From NCBI GenBank assembly GCA_903900705.1, contig CAIUOG010000059.1, positions 1 through 33,439 of the forward strand: a stretch of 33,439 nucleotides of DNA. Reading direction: 5' to 3'. Source of the DNA: an uncultured Acidobacteriia bacterium (GTDB taxonomy: Bacteria; Acidobacteriota; Terriglobia; Bryobacterales; Bryobacteraceae). A model generated the notes under the pieces. It did no database searches. It worked only from the letters and a program-made list of their open reading frames with translations, and was not told the origin of the DNA. Both the position numbers and the translations under genes were made by a program. The number at the start of each line of letters is the position of its first letter. Position 1 is the first letter of the stretch. This document shows positions 23,764 to 32,548 of this stretch, piece by piece.

Positions 23764-25425
23764 TCAGATAAACCGGCCGGCCGGAATCCAGCCCATGGAG
23801 ACGCTGGTCATCACCACGCCGATCACCAGAATCACGGTTGCCGACACCACCGGCATGTAGCGGAAAAATGCGTTCTGGTGTCCGCCTTTGCGCTCCGGCA
23901 GCAGGTTCTTCGCGTAGACCACCAGCAGTCCCGTCGCGGTCAGCACAATCGCCAGGCCAAGGCTGAACGCGACCAGCAGAACCATGCCGAGGCCCACGCG
24001 GCCGATTGAAATCGCGCTCAATAACAGGATCAGCGCGGAGGGACACGGCACCAGGCCGCCACTCGCCCCGAGAGCGATCAGGCCGCCGATGGAAATGCCG
24101 CCCTCGGGGACATGCGAATGCGTATGGCCGTCGTGCGTGTGCGTCAGACCGCCGTGGGAATGGGCGTGGCTGTGATCGTGATGGTGGTCATGGTGGTGGT
24201 GGTCATGGTGGTGGTGGTCATGATGGTGGTGATCGTGATGATGATGGCCGTGATCATGATCATGCCCGTGATGGTCATGACGATGGTGATGGTGGCCATG
24301 GCTCAGGCCATGCAACCGCCGCCACAGCATCGCGCCGCCAATCCAGACAATCGTCAGACCGGAGATCACGCCCAGCACCTTCGAGATCTTGTCCGGCATG
24401 ACATAGCGGGAGAGGAACATGGTGGCGAGCCCCAGCAGAAACACGCTCACGGTATGGGTGAACGTCACCATGCTGCCCAGAATCACGGCATGTTTCGCGT
24501 TCCCGCGCTCGCCCACCAGGTAAGCAGCCACCATGGTTTTGCCATGCCCGGGTTCGAGCGCGTGCAGCGCGCCAAACCAGAACGCCAGTCCGAGCAGTGT
24601 GAACAGCAGCGGCCCGGAAATCTCTTTCATCCGCAGAATCCGGGAGATCTCATCATTCCGGGTCACCGCTCCGCCGGATTTCGCTTCGGGAGGCCGCACG
24701 TCATACCCTGGCGCAGGGGGAGCGATGGCCGGCGCGGGAACGACTTCCTCCACGACCGGCTTACGCAACTGAGAGACAGGTCCGGAGGCCGGCGTCCATT
24801 CAAACCACGCTTTCGTATCCTGCGGGGGCGCCTTCGCCGGATCCTGCGGATAGGCGGTCAGAGCCGAACTCAGATCGACGTCGCCCTTTGACGCCCTGGA
24901 CACCGCGGCCCCGGCGCCGGGACGGATCACAATCTCGCGCCAGCCGGCACGCGTCGGATAGTTCCCGTCCTCATATTCCACACGGCCGCCGGCGGCAGGC
25001 ACGGTGAGCTTTGTGGTGATGCGAAAGACCGGCAGATTCCCCGCCCCGTCCAGCACCGCCAACTCCGTGCTTTCGATCACCGGCCGGAGGCGCTTTCCGC
25101 CTTCGTTGAAGGTGAGTGCCGCGACCCATGTCTTTGCCTGTTCCGCCGCTTTCGACCGCAGCAGATCCCTGGGGGCATCCTTCGGAACGCCCCAGCTTTG
25201 GGTCAGTTCGAACGTCGGAATCTCGGCAAGATCCAGCACATAAGTCACGGCGAGGGTTTTCGCGCCCGGTTCCAGCCGCGCATAGTGATTCACGCTCAGG
25301 TTTCCCATTGGGTGCGCGGACAACACGCTCACCGCACCCCCGCTCACACAACCCAGGGTGGCCAGGTACAGAACGGTCGTCCGGCGCAGTTTCTTCATCT
25401 GTTTACTCAATGTGGTTGGACGCAT
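23764..25425 (-). CDS. NicO/RcnA-like nickel-cobalt exporter with histidine-rich loop
   Basis: 553 residues; ATG 25398 (residue 10, MKKLRRT) is an equally good start and would give a cleaner signal sequence. A signal or anchor helix (about 11-36) is followed by a soluble domain (about 40-265) that resembles the beta-rich domains fused to such transporters. The membrane part starts near 270: [18 protein letters not shown] (288-305) and [13 protein letters not shown] (457-469) are the family motifs (PF03824). Between them residues 372-438 form an extreme His/Asp loop, mostly HHHHD repeats, expected to buffer metal. The role is Ni2+ or Co2+ efflux or homeostasis at the inner membrane. No metal regulator gene (such as rcnR) is adjacent. 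It diverges from deoC. Confidence 0.9.
   Translation of the reverse strand: MRPTTLSKQMKKLRRTTVLYLATLGCVSGGAVSVLSAHPMGNLSVNHYARLEPGAKTLAVTYVLDLAEIPTFELTQSWGVPKDAPRDLLRSKAAEQAKTWVAALTFNEGGKRLRPVIESTELAVLDGAGNLPVFRITTKLTVPAAGGRVEYEDGNYPTRAGWREIVIRPGAGAAVSRASKGDVDLSSALTAYPQDPAKAPPQDTKAWFEWTPASGPVSQLRKPVVEEVVPAPAIAPPAPGYDVRPPEAKSGGAVTRNDEISRILRMKEISGPLLFTLLGLAFWFGALHALEPGHGKTMVAAYLVGERGNAKHAVILGSMVTFTHTVSVFLLGLATMFLSRYVMPDKISKVLGVISGLTIVWIGGAMLWRRLHGLSHGHHHHRHDHHGHDHDHGHHHHDHHHHDHHHHDHHHHDHHHDHSHAHSHGGLTHTHDGHTHSHVPEGGISIGGLIALGASGGLVPCPSALILLLSAISIGRVGLGMVLLVAFSLGLAIVLTATGLLVVYAKNLLPERKGGHQNAFFRYMPVVSATVILVIGVVMTSVSMGWIPAGRFI
24115..24308. repeat. Triplet/15-bp repeat DNA coding the histidine-rich loop
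   Basis: Interrupted repeats of atggtggtggtc and related units on the plus strand, read as HHHHD on the minus strand, lie within the exporter gene and stay in frame. They are coding microsatellite DNA, prone to length change, not a CRISPR array. Confidence 0.8.
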
Positions 25426-25534
25426 GTCATTGGAACTTACGAAACCGACGCCGGATCGGATGGTCCGCCGGGCGAATTTCTCTCCCCGTCGATATGTTAC
25501 GGTAAGGGTTCCGGCTCATTTCGGCCCTCAAACC

Positions 25535-26203
25535 ATGAATTTTGATCGTAAAGTCGCGCAGCTCATCGACCACACCATTCTAAGGCCGGACGCCGTCAGA
25601 AGCGAGGTGCGCCAGGTTTGCGCGGAAGCGCTTCGTTTCGAGTTCGCGAGCGTCTGTGTCAATACGTGCTGGATTTCCCTGGTGGCGGCGGAACTGAAGG
25701 GCTCCCCGGTGAAGGTCTGCGCCACGGTCGGGTTTCCTCTGGGAGCGGCCAGCACGGCCGCCAAGGTGGCCGAAACGCTGGGCGCCATTGCGGACGGCGC
25801 GCAGGAAATCGACATGGTGATCAATATCGGCGCGCTCAAGGCCCGTGAGGACGAAGTGGTGGCCTCCGACATCCGCGCGGTGGTCAATGCCAGTCACGAA
25901 AAGGGCGCGATCGTCAAAGTGATCATCGAAACGTGCCTGCTGACGGATGCGCAGAAGGTCATCGCGTGCGAGATTGCCAAAGAGGCGGGCGCGGATTTCG
26001 TCAAGACCTCGACAGGCTTCAGCAAATCCGGCGCGACGGTGGAAGACATCGCACTGATGCGCAAAACCGTGGGGCCGGACCTTGGCGTGAAGGCTTCGGG
26101 AGGCGTCCGGACGCTGGAAGACCTGCGCGCCATGGCGGCGGCCGGCGCGACCCGCATCGGGTCGAGTTCGAGCGTGAAAATCGTTGAGGCCACCGCGGCC
26201 TGA
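25535..26203 (+). CDS. deoC: Deoxyribose-phosphate aldolase
   Basis: 222 residues from ATG 25535; the open frame upstream to 25358 is antisense to the exporter start. The enzyme splits 2-deoxyribose 5-phosphate into glyceraldehyde 3-phosphate and acetaldehyde (EC 4.1.2.4), salvaging nucleoside carbon in the cytoplasm. Signatures: IDHTIL near the start, [10 protein letters not shown] (61-70), [11 protein letters not shown] with D93, the Schiff-base lysine K157 in FVKTSTGFS, and K186 in VKASGGVRT with the phosphate-binding end GSSSSVKI. Length is normal for the family. No ribosome site is seen. The phosphatase gene follows 21 bp later, so they may be co-transcribed; no other deo genes are nearby. 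Confidence 0.96.
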   Translation: MNFDRKVAQLIDHTILRPDAVRSEVRQVCAEALRFEFASVCVNTCWISLVAAELKGSPVKVCATVGFPLGAASTAAKVAETLGAIADGAQEIDMVINIGALKAREDEVVASDIRAVVNASHEKGAIVKVIIETCLLTDAQKVIACEIAKEAGADFVKTSTGFSKSGATVEDIALMRKTVGPDLGVKASGGVRTLEDLRAMAAAGATRIGSSSSVKIVEATAA

Positions 26204-26204
26204 C

Positions 26205-26244
26205 ATGGCGGCTCGCATAAAACCATGGCCCCTCGCGTAAAACC
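26205..26244 (+). repeat. Tandem near-duplicate at the phosphatase start
   Basis: 26205-26224 and 26225-26244 are 20-bp near-copies (three mismatches), each starting with ATG. The first ATG opens a 12-codon frame ending at TAA in another phase, overlapping the true start. Confidence 0.7.
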
Positions 26245-27973
26245 GCCTGTCCGGTTCCGCGAACGTAGTGACCTGCTCGATTTCCTGCTGGAGGTTTCGG
26301 ATGTCACCTCCGAAACCCTGGATCTGGATGAGTTGCTCACCAGCGTCGCGGGCATTGTGCGCCGCGTCGTGCCGTGGGACCTGTTCGCCATCCTGCTCCA
26401 CAACGAGAAGCGGCGTGACCTGCGGATTCGCTATGCCGTCGGCCACCGGGAAGAAGTGGTTCGCAACCTTTCGATCCCGCTGGGCGAGGGCCTCGTGGGC
26501 CTGGCGGCTTCCCTGCGTGAGCCGGTGCTGGTGCCGGATGTAAGCAAGGACGACCGGTACCTGGCGACGTCTGACGTGGTCCACAGCGAGCTCTCCGTGC
26601 CGATGATTGCGCGCAACCGGCTGGTGGGCGTGATTGATGTGCAGTCTTCGCAGTTGGGAGCCTTCCGCGATTACGACCGCGCGATGCTGAAGCTGATTGC
26701 GGGGCGTGTGGCCGCCGCGATTGATAACGCGCAACTGTACCGCCGCGCCGAGCGCCAGTATCGTACGATCCGGACGCTCTCCCGCATCTCGCAGGAGTTT
26801 TCCTCGATTCTCGAAATCGACGAACTGCTTTCAAAAATCGCGGCCAGCGTGCGAGGCCTGATCAACTACGACGCGTTCAGCATCCTGCTGGTGGACGCCG
26901 AGCAGAAAACGCTGCGGCACCGCTTCAGCATGCGTTACGACGAACGGGTGAACATCGACAACATCCCGCTCGGCAAAGGCATCACCGGAGCAGCGGCCAC
27001 GTCGCGCGAGATCGTACGCGTGCATGATACCGGGACGGACCCGCGCTACATTGCTTCGCACCCGGACATCCGGTCTGAAATCGCGGTGCCGCTGATTGTG
27101 GGGCATCGGGTAATCGGCGTGATGGACCTTGAAAGCGAGCGGATCGGCTACTTTACGGACGACCATTCCCGGACGCTGAACATGCTGGCGCCCTCGGTGG
27201 CGATTGCTGTGGAGAATGCCCGCCTGTACCAGGAGATTGGCGAGCGGGAGCGGAAAATGCAGCACGACCTGCAGGCCGCTTTCGAACTGCAGACGGTGCT
27301 GCTGCCGCAGGAGGCGCCGGAGATTGCCGGGCTCGATATCGCGATCGGCCTGCGCCCCGCCCGGCAGATCTCGGGCGACCTCTACGATTTCTTCCCGCTT
27401 GCGGGTTCCGATGTCGCCATCGCCTTTGGCGATTCGAGCGGCAAGGGCGCGGCGGCGGCGCTCTACGGCGCGATGGTGAACGGCCTGATGCGGACCCTGG
27501 TGCCACGGCGACTGCGGCCCGCCGGCCTGATGAAGTCCCTCAACGATGCGCTGGTGCAGCGCAAGGTGGAAGGCCGCTACGTTACGCTGCTGGTGCTGCT
27601 CTGGCGCCCGGAGAACAGAACGTTTACGATGGCCAATGCCGGCGGTTCCCCGCCCATGATCTGCCGGGACGGGGAGATTCTGAAGGCTCGCGTGGAAGGC
27701 GTACCGCTGGGGCTGCTGCCGGACCGGGAGTATGAGGAAAAGACGTTCGAAGCGAAAGCGGGCGACCTGGTGGTCCTTTTCTCCGACGGCGTTTCCGATC
27801 ATCTGAACGAGGCGGGCGAAGAGTATGGTGAAGGCCGCCTGGGACAGGTGCTGCAGGGCTGCTGCCGGCGTACGACCGCGGAAATCGTTCAGGAAATCTT
27901 CGCCAGCCTCGACCGGTTTCATACCGAACGCTTTGATGATCAGACGCTGATCGTGATGCGCATCCAGCCATAA
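26225..27973 (+). CDS. GAF-GAF-SpoIIE/RsbU-type PP2C phosphatase
   Basis: 582 residues. Two GAF sensor domains (about 30-170 and 200-335), linked by a helical LYRRAERQYRTIRTLSRISQ stretch, precede a PP2C-type serine phosphatase domain (about 375-580). Its metal-binding motifs are visible: SGDLYDFF (from 383), FGDSSGKGAAAAL (from 401), LFSDGVSD and DDQTLIV. This class dephosphorylates anti-anti-sigma factors in partner-switching pathways, with GAF domains sensing small ligands or redox state. The usual GDVSGKG reads GDSSGKG here; the metal-binding Asp is kept. No anti-sigma or STAS gene is adjacent, so the target is unknown. No membrane segment, so cytoplasmic. It lies between deoC (21 bp) and lysA (13 bp) on the same strand, with weak ribosome sites. 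Confidence 0.93.
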   Translation: MAPRVKPPVRFRERSDLLDFLLEVSDVTSETLDLDELLTSVAGIVRRVVPWDLFAILLHNEKRRDLRIRYAVGHREEVVRNLSIPLGEGLVGLAASLREPVLVPDVSKDDRYLATSDVVHSELSVPMIARNRLVGVIDVQSSQLGAFRDYDRAMLKLIAGRVAAAIDNAQLYRRAERQYRTIRTLSRISQEFSSILEIDELLSKIAASVRGLINYDAFSILLVDAEQKTLRHRFSMRYDERVNIDNIPLGKGITGAAATSREIVRVHDTGTDPRYIASHPDIRSEIAVPLIVGHRVIGVMDLESERIGYFTDDHSRTLNMLAPSVAIAVENARLYQEIGERERKMQHDLQAAFELQTVLLPQEAPEIAGLDIAIGLRPARQISGDLYDFFPLAGSDVAIAFGDSSGKGAAAALYGAMVNGLMRTLVPRRLRPAGLMKSLNDALVQRKVEGRYVTLLVLLWRPENRTFTMANAGGSPPMICRDGEILKARVEGVPLGLLPDREYEEKTFEAKAGDLVVLFSDGVSDHLNEAGEEYGEGRLGQVLQGCCRRTTAEIVQEIFASLDRFHTERFDDQTLIVMRIQP

Positions 27974-27986
27974 CGGCATTAACGAA

Positions 27987-29225
27987 ATGTTCCACTACGA
28001 AAACGAACAACTACTCTGTGAACAGACTGGTCTTGACGAGATTGCGCGCGCGACCGGCACACCCTGCTATGTGTATTCTTCGGCTGCCATTCTGGGGGCC
28101 TACCGGGCCTACCATACGGCGCTTTCCGGCATTCCGCATGTGATTTGCTACGCGGTGAAAGCGAACTCCACGCTGGCGGTGCTCGCTCTGCTGGCGAAGG
28201 AGGGTTGCGGCTTCGATATCGTTTCGGGCGGCGAACTGTACCGCGTGCTGAAAGCCGGTGGCGACCCGGCCCGCGTCGTCTTTTCCGGCGTGGGGAAGAC
28301 CTCGGAAGAGATCGAATTCGCGCTGCGGAGCGGCATCTGCAACTTCAACTGCGAGTCCGAAGGGGAACTGGCGGAGATCGACGCGGTGGCGGGCCGACTG
28401 GGCGTTACGGCGCGGTTCTCCCTGCGGGTGAATCCGGACGTGGATGCCGTGACGCACCCCTACATCAGTACAGGTCTGCGCGATCACAAGTTCGGCATCG
28501 ATATCGCCGACGCCCCGGCCGTTTATGGCCGCGCCCGCGCCTTCACCAATCTGCGCGCTTCCGGCGTGAGCTGCCATATCGGTTCCCAGATTCTGGACTA
28601 TGCGCCGATTCTGGAAGCCGCCGGGAAGGTTCTCGATCTGATCGAACGGCTGCGGGCGGAGGGGCACGGGATCGACCACGTCGACCTGGGCGGTGGCCTG
28701 GGCATCGCGTATCAGGAAGCGGACAACGCGCCCGGAATTGGCGAGTTCATCGCAGCGCTGCGCGGGCGACTGGAAGGCGCGGGGCTGACCGTGATGGTGG
28801 AACCGGGCCGGTCGATTGTGGGCAACGCGGGGGTGCTGCTGACGAAGGTACTTTACCGCAAGCAGAGCCCGGCGAAGGAGTTCGTGATTGTGGATGCGGC
28901 GATGAACGACCTGATCCGCCCGGCGCTTTACAAAGCCCACCACGAAATACTGCCGCTGCGGCGGGAGGCCGGCCTGGAGATTGTGGCCGACGTGGTGGGT
29001 CCGGTTTGCGAGACCGGCGACTTTCTGGCAAGAGACCGCTCCCTGACCGCGCCGCGCCAGGGCGATTTTCTGGCGATTGCGTCCGCCGGCGCTTACGGCT
29101 TCGTGCAGGCATCGAACTACAATTCCCGTCCGCGCCCGGCGGAAGTGCTGGTGGAAGGCGGCGAGTGGCGCGTGGTGCGGAAGCGGGAAACGCCTGAAGA
29201 CCTGATCAACGGAGAAACGCTGTGA
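27987..29225 (+). CDS. lysA: Diaminopimelate decarboxylase
   Basis: 412 residues, normal length. It removes CO2 from meso-diaminopimelate to make lysine, using PLP (EC 4.1.1.20). Signatures: YAVKANSTLAVL with PLP lysine K58, then CGFDIVSGGELYR, the HIGSQI motif, DLGGGLGI, VEPGRSIVGNAG and VGPVCETGDFLA, whose Cys contributes to the partner subunit's active site; the C-terminal ASAGAYGFVQASNYN closes it. The start is ATG 27987, 13 bp after the phosphatase stop, without a good ribosome site. The stop overlaps the next start by 4 bp (GTGA at 29222-29225). No other lysine genes are in view, so regulation cannot be inferred. Confidence 0.97.
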   Translation: MFHYENEQLLCEQTGLDEIARATGTPCYVYSSAAILGAYRAYHTALSGIPHVICYAVKANSTLAVLALLAKEGCGFDIVSGGELYRVLKAGGDPARVVFSGVGKTSEEIEFALRSGICNFNCESEGELAEIDAVAGRLGVTARFSLRVNPDVDAVTHPYISTGLRDHKFGIDIADAPAVYGRARAFTNLRASGVSCHIGSQILDYAPILEAAGKVLDLIERLRAEGHGIDHVDLGGGLGIAYQEADNAPGIGEFIAALRGRLEGAGLTVMVEPGRSIVGNAGVLLTKVLYRKQSPAKEFVIVDAAMNDLIRPALYKAHHEILPLRREAGLEIVADVVGPVCETGDFLARDRSLTAPRQGDFLAIASAGAYGFVQASNYNSRPRPAEVLVEGGEWRVVRKRETPEDLINGETL

Positions 29226-29764
29226 GCCCGGAATCAATTCATGAAGATCTTCGCTTCCCCATCGGACGGTTCTCCTGGCCGGAAACCGTGACGCCGGAGG
29301 ACAGGGAGAGGTATATCGGGATCATCGCCAGCCTGCCCGCGCGACTGCGCGCAGCGGCGGAGGGACTGACCGAAGCACAGCTGGAAACGCCTTATCGTGA
29401 GGGTGGCTGGACGCTGCGGCAGGTGATCCACCACGTTCCCGATAGCCACATGAACAGCTATGTCCGGTACCGACTCGCGCTGACGGAAGATGAGCCCCTG
29501 ATTAAGCCCTATGATGAAGCGGCCTGGGCGACGCTGCCGGACGTGGCGTCCACGCCGGTGGAAACGTCACTGTGCCTGCTGGCGTGTCTGCACGAACGCT
29601 GGGTGAATCTGCTGCGGGGACTGAGCGAAACGGAGTGGAAGAAGACGTTCCGGCACCCGGAGATCGGGCTGGTGACGCTGGAGAAGAACCTGGCGCTTTA
29701 CGCCTGGCATGGGGATCATCATCTGGGTCACCTGACGGTCACCCGGACACGACACGGCTGGTAG
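29222..29764 (+). CDS. DinB-superfamily protein, BstA/YfiT-like (putative bacillithiol S-transferase)
   Basis: 180 residues from GTG 29222, overlapping lysA by 4 bp, so translation is probably coupled. It matches YfiT/BstA closely: DLRFPIGRFSWPE at the start, YREGGWTLRQVIHHVPDSHMNSY (58-80), ALTEDEPLIKPYDE, and the C-terminal LALYAWHGDHHLGHL. The likely metal-binding His are H70/H71, H163 and H167, four apart as in the family. BstA conjugates bacillithiol to electrophiles in Firmicutes; relatives are also annotated as metal-dependent hydrolases. Whether this organism makes bacillithiol is unknown, as bsh genes are not in the window. It converges on the exopolysaccharide kinase gene, with a 41-bp gap. 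Confidence 0.9.
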   Translation: MSPESIHEDLRFPIGRFSWPETVTPEDRERYIGIIASLPARLRAAAEGLTEAQLETPYREGGWTLRQVIHHVPDSHMNSYVRYRLALTEDEPLIKPYDEAAWATLPDVASTPVETSLCLLACLHERWVNLLRGLSETEWKKTFRHPEIGLVTLEKNLALYAWHGDHHLGHLTVTRTRHGW

Positions 29765-29805
29765 CGGGCGGGCGGCCCGGGAAGGGACACCCGCCGCGGA
29801 CCGGA

Positions 29806-30786
29806 TTAAGCTTCGGCGGCTTCTTCGCCACCCTCGCCGGGACCATGCTCGGCCTTGGTGTAGTAATACGTGTACTTGCTGTAAAGTTCGCCGGCGCGCG
29901 CGCCGTTCGCCACAATGCCCAGCACGTTGTTTTCGCAGAGGGACTGCATGGCGCGGATGACGTTATCGTACGTGGTGGAGCCGATGCGGACCACAATCAG
30001 CGTGCCGTCCGTCAGGGTAGCCAGCAGGTTGGCGTCCGCCGAGAACAGCAGCGGCGGCGTATCCAGAATCACCCAGTTGAAGACCTTGCGGAACGCGTCA
30101 ATGGTGTACTTCACCTGGCGCATGTTGAGCAGTTCCAGGGGATTCTTCACCTGCGTGCCGGCGGGCATGAAGTAGAGGTTGGTGCCTTCGATGCGCCGGA
30201 CGCACTCTTCAAGAGGCCGTTCGGCGAGCAGGAAGTCTGAAAAACCCGGCGATTTTTCACACTGGAACATGTTGTGGACCACGGGGCGGCGAAGATCGAG
30301 GTCGGCAATCAGAACGGGCAATTCCAGCTGCGCCTGCGCGAGAGCGAGGTTGATGGCGCTGAAGGTCTTGCCTTCCGCCGGGGAGGCGCTGGTGACGACG
30401 ATGGAATGCAGATCCTGCTGGCTCTGCATGTGGTTCAGGCGGGTACGCAGACTGCGGAACTCTTCGCCGGGAACTTCGTGCGGGCGCTCAATATCGATCA
30501 GGTGAGCTTCGGGCGCGGGGTGAAACGGAATCACCTTGCACTTGGAAAGGAAGTTCCGCCAGTCGACCTGAATACCCTTCCCTTCCGGACGGGTCAGTCC
30601 GGCAGAGAGCGTGGTGGGCGCGGGAACCTCGAAATAGCTCTCGTTCTCCGCCAGCGAACCTTCTTCGGAAACGACAAGCGACCGGGCGTCGGGCGACGCG
30701 CCCCGTTCCGCGTCCTGAGCATCGTCGGACGAAGGCGATTCCAATAGTTGTTCCGCCCGTCGAAGGGCGTCGTGCACTCGGCTCAT
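29806..30786 (-). CDS. Cytoplasmic tyrosine-kinase (BY-kinase), CpsD/CapB-like
   Basis: 326 residues. After a variable N-terminal part (1-105) comes the P-loop kinase: EEFRSLRTRL (108-117), Walker A SASPAEGKT (133-141), Walker A' VLIADLDLRRP (158-168) and Walker B VILDTPP (239-245). The tail has a tyrosine cluster (Y302, Y305, Y307-Y309) for autophosphorylation, followed by an acidic end. BY-kinases control chain length and export of capsule or exopolysaccharide by cycling phosphorylation with the membrane co-polymerase. Here the kinase is separate from its activator, as in Gram-positive CpsD/CapB, unlike the fused Wzc of proteobacteria. It lies 25 bp after the co-polymerase gene (minus strand), so same operon. 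Ribosome site weak. Confidence 0.93.
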   Translation of the reverse strand: MSRVHDALRRAEQLLESPSSDDAQDAERGASPDARSLVVSEEGSLAENESYFEVPAPTTLSAGLTRPEGKGIQVDWRNFLSKCKVIPFHPAPEAHLIDIERPHEVPGEEFRSLRTRLNHMQSQQDLHSIVVTSASPAEGKTFSAINLALAQAQLELPVLIADLDLRRPVVHNMFQCEKSPGFSDFLLAERPLEECVRRIEGTNLYFMPAGTQVKNPLELLNMRQVKYTIDAFRKVFNWVILDTPPLLFSADANLLATLTDGTLIVVRIGSTTYDNVIRAMQSLCENNVLGIVANGARAGELYSKYTYYYTKAEHGPGEGGEEAAEA

Positions 30787-30811
30787 TTTTGAATTTCTTT
30801 TCTAAAAGACT

Positions 30812-32515
30812 TTACTGGTTAACGGTATACGAATAGTAGTAGAACAAAGCGGAACAGATCGCGATAATGCCAACAATCACCGCGGCTGACCACGCCAGAT
30901 AGGTGATACGCTTCTTGCGCTTCAACAACAGAGTGTTCTCGAGCAGCGGAATGCTGCAGAGAACGGGAAGATTTGTATAAGCGCGCACGTCCTTCAGATT
31001 TTTGAGCGACGTGTCCTTGGCCTCCTGAACGCCGGCGAGAGCCAGACCAAGGAAGAAGGAAAGGGCGACGCCCCCGCCGACGATCATCCACCGGTTCGGG
31101 CTGGACGGGGTGGTCGGCAGGGAGGCGGGATCGAGCACGTCCAGGGCTTCGCCGGCCTTGCGCTGAATCAGATCGCCGTTCTGCGCCGTCAGTTCCTGCT
31201 TGCGCAGCATGGTCTGGTACTTCTCGGCCGCATTGGCCTGATCTCGGAGCAGGTCGACGGATTTCGCTTCGATGGCGGACGTTCCCACCAGCCGGTTTCG
31301 ATACTCCTCAATCTGCTTGGTGATCTTTTCCTGCTCCTTCAATTTGTAAACCCGGTCGGAGTCATTCGTCTTGAGCAGAGCGTTGGTGCCGTCAATCTGG
31401 CCCTGCAGCGCGGTCTGGGACTGGGCGAACTGGAAGTTGGTGGCCTTCCGGGCGGGAGTCTTGGGCTTGGCTGCTTCGTCGGCCAGTTCCCGCTCCTGTT
31501 TCGCCTTCAGGTCGTCCCGCTGCCGCTTCAGAACGCCGAGGCGCTTTTTCAGATCGCGAATGTCCGGATAGGTTTCTTTATAGGACTGCAGCAGCAGCGC
31601 CAGATTGGACTCGCCACCTTCGATCTGACGGTTCAACGTTTCGAGTTCGATGTTCTGCTTCGCCATCGGGCTGTTCGGCAGCGCTTCCGGTTCCTGCGAC
31701 ATCATGGTGGTGAGATCGAGCTGACTTTTGAGCGTGGAGAGGTGCGCCTCCAGCTGCACGCGTTCCTGTGCCAGACGATTCAGCTGATCGTTGATCCCGT
31801 TGACCTGATTCTGCAGAGACTGCAGAGTCGTGAGGTTCATCTGGCTCTGTTCCGGCAGGCGTCCCTGATTCTCGGTGCGGAACTTCGTCAGTTCTTCATT
31901 CGCTTTTTCGAGGTTAGCTTTCGCCTGGGCGAGTTCGTCGCCGAAGAAGTCATGCAGCAGGGTCTGCTGGGTGCGCTGCGTGTTCTGGTTTTCGTCGATA
32001 AACCGGGTAATGAGCTTCTGCACGGTTTGTTGCGCTTTGAAGCGATTCACGTACTGGAAGCTGATCTTGAAAGCCGACGCGTGTTTTCCCGCAATGGCCG
32101 CGTTGGTGATGTCGATTTTGAGATCTTTCGACTTCATCGCTTCGATGACATCTTCGATAGGAAGCTTGGCGCGGTCCTGTGGGTAGAGATTCAGATCGGC
32201 AGACTGAATCAGGTTCGACAGACTGGTGCGGCTCAGAATCGCGCCTTCCATCTGAATAATCCGGTCCGTCAGCAGCTGATTGCCCGTATTTTTGATCAGA
32301 TCTTCGGAAATCTGCGCCGGCGTAATCTGAATCACCGCTTCCGACCGGTACACGTTCGGTAACAGGAACGCGACCGCAATCGATACCACCAGACCCATGA
32401 ACAAGGGGCCGACAATCCACGCGACATGACGCCGGGCGACGTCGATGTAATCCTCGAGGTCAAGCGGGCGGCGGGAAATCGCGATATAACCAGTTCCGGA
32501 TGCTGTTGCTGTCAT
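30812..32515 (-). CDS. Polysaccharide chain-length co-polymerase, Wzz/GumC-like
   Basis: 567 residues. A short cytoplasmic start (with RRPLDLEDYIDVARRH), TM1 (about 33-53), a Wzz-type domain (55-110, VYRSEAVIQITP), then a long coiled-coil region (about 190-460) are followed by the proline-rich DPASLPTTPSSPNRW, TM2 (476-496), a 40-residue loop with YTNLPVLCSIPLLEN, and a third helix near the end (537-558). The protein forms the periplasmic ring that sets polymer length and links to the export pore; the loop before TM3 would face the cytoplasm and could activate the kinase. Three helices rather than two are a distinctive feature. Export protein gene upstream (33 bp), kinase gene downstream (25 bp). 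Confidence 0.92.
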   Translation of the reverse strand: MTATASGTGYIAISRRPLDLEDYIDVARRHVAWIVGPLFMGLVVSIAVAFLLPNVYRSEAVIQITPAQISEDLIKNTGNQLLTDRIIQMEGAILSRTSLSNLIQSADLNLYPQDRAKLPIEDVIEAMKSKDLKIDITNAAIAGKHASAFKISFQYVNRFKAQQTVQKLITRFIDENQNTQRTQQTLLHDFFGDELAQAKANLEKANEELTKFRTENQGRLPEQSQMNLTTLQSLQNQVNGINDQLNRLAQERVQLEAHLSTLKSQLDLTTMMSQEPEALPNSPMAKQNIELETLNRQIEGGESNLALLLQSYKETYPDIRDLKKRLGVLKRQRDDLKAKQERELADEAAKPKTPARKATNFQFAQSQTALQGQIDGTNALLKTNDSDRVYKLKEQEKITKQIEEYRNRLVGTSAIEAKSVDLLRDQANAAEKYQTMLRKQELTAQNGDLIQRKAGEALDVLDPASLPTTPSSPNRWMIVGGGVALSFFLGLALAGVQEAKDTSLKNLKDVRAYTNLPVLCSIPLLENTLLLKRKKRITYLAWSAAVIVGIIAICSALFYYYSYTVNQ

Positions 32516-32548
32516 GCGTCTTTCAGTCCAATATGCAGAAACAAATTT

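Noticed and set aside
24115-24308. Repeats resembling a CRISPR array
   Set aside because: Units are short, contiguous and in frame, coding a His-rich loop; there are no unique spacers and no cas genes.
25580-26734. 384-codon minus-strand frame across deoC and the phosphatase
   Set aside because: Spans the boundary of two clear plus-strand genes and has no domain.
26831-29237. Long minus-strand frames opposite the phosphatase and lysA
   Set aside because: Shadows of well-supported genes.
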